Source: Kangiellaceae bacterium
GTDB taxonomy: Bacteria; Pseudomonadota; Gammaproteobacteria; Enterobacterales; Kangiellaceae
Length of the DNA: 6,504 bases
Assembly: GCA_030590405.1 (NCBI GenBank)
Contig: JAUUYO010000192.1
Coordinates: 1 to 6,504 of the forward strand
Direction: 5' to 3'
Below are positions 6,281 to 6,504 of the stretch, piece after piece. The position numbers and the translations under genes are program-made. The stretch's first letter is position 1. Each line of letters begins with the position of its first letter. The notes under the pieces are model-generated. The model had not been told where the DNA came from. It saw only the letters and a list, made by a program, of their open reading frames with translations, and did no database searches.

Positions 6281-6504
6281 TGAAAAATGAACAACTAAAA
6301 GACTTTGTCGTCGATCAGCTTGAAGAAATTAAAGCCAAAGAGATTACAGTCATCGAATTACCAGAAGATAACACTATCGCCGATTTTATGGTGATCGCCA
6401 GTGGTACCTCTTCACGCCACGTTAAATCAATCGCTATATTGCTAATTAAAGCGCTCAAAGAAAGAAATACACCGCCCATGGGAATTGAAGGGGAAGATGC
6501 CTCC
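6280..6504 (+). CDS. rsfS: Ribosomal silencing factor RsfS, 5' part only
   Basis: Member of the RsfS/YbeB/iojap family, which binds ribosomal protein uL14 on the large subunit and blocks subunit joining when nutrients are scarce. The first 75 residues are in the window and the frame runs off the end. Seen: LKDFVVDQLEEIKAKEI, then DFMVIASGTSSRHVKSIA (close to E. coli CMIICTGTSSRHVMSIA) and MGIEGEDAS, the start of the conserved GxEG segment. The ATG shares its A with the nadD TGA stop (6278-6280), a classic coupled overlap. AAGAGA at 6264-6269 is a plausible ribosome binding site 10 nt upstream. In E. coli cobC lies between nadD and rsfS (from memory); here the two are directly joined. Confidence 0.95.
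   Translation, partial: MKNEQLKDFVVDQLEEIKAKEITVIELPEDNTIADFMVIASGTSSRHVKSIAILLIKALKERNTPPMGIEGEDAS

Overview
The window is a chromosomal segment of a gammaproteobacterium. It carries the conserved block leuS – lptE (rlpB) – holA – nadD – rsfS, all on the plus strand, in the order typical of Gammaproteobacteria. LptE is a Gram-negative outer-membrane LPS-assembly lipoprotein, and the LeuRS and HolA proteins resemble the Escherichia coli proteins most (compared from memory). Base composition is moderately AT-rich. The genus cannot be fixed from the sequence; a marine gammaproteobacterium is a guess based only on the secreted-type nuclease with a thrombospondin-3-like calcium motif.

Layout: (1) Positions 3-845 hold the 3' part of an endonuclease/exonuclease/phosphatase (EEP) fold nuclease with a calcium-binding-like C-terminal motif, closed by a strong intrinsic terminator at 865-907. 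(2) Positions 908-1324 are non-coding as far as can be supported. They form the upstream region and leader of leuS, including a perfect 16-bp palindrome (1239-1254) and an 8-bp-stem hairpin (1285-1306) whose left arm could instead pair with an upstream hexamer. (3) Positions 1325-4015 are leuS, which has an in-frame array of five 15-bp repeats inserted near its 3' end. (4) Positions 4045-6504 are lptE, holA, nadD and the start of rsfS. The spacings are 29 nt (leuS-lptE), 1 nt (lptE-holA), 42 nt (holA-nadD) and a 1-nt overlap (nadD-rsfS), with no terminator seen between them, so one transcript from upstream of leuS is the simplest reading.

The genes share a transcript rather than a pathway: leucyl-tRNA charging, LPS export to the outer membrane, the clamp-loader delta subunit of DNA polymerase III, NAD synthesis, and ribosome silencing in slow growth. 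I see no defence system, mobile element, CRISPR array, tRNA or rRNA, and no evidence of a wholly new biological system. The points most worth a second look are the pentapeptide minisatellite in LeuRS, the structured leuS leader, and the HolA reading frame, which lacks the usual N-terminal start of the family.
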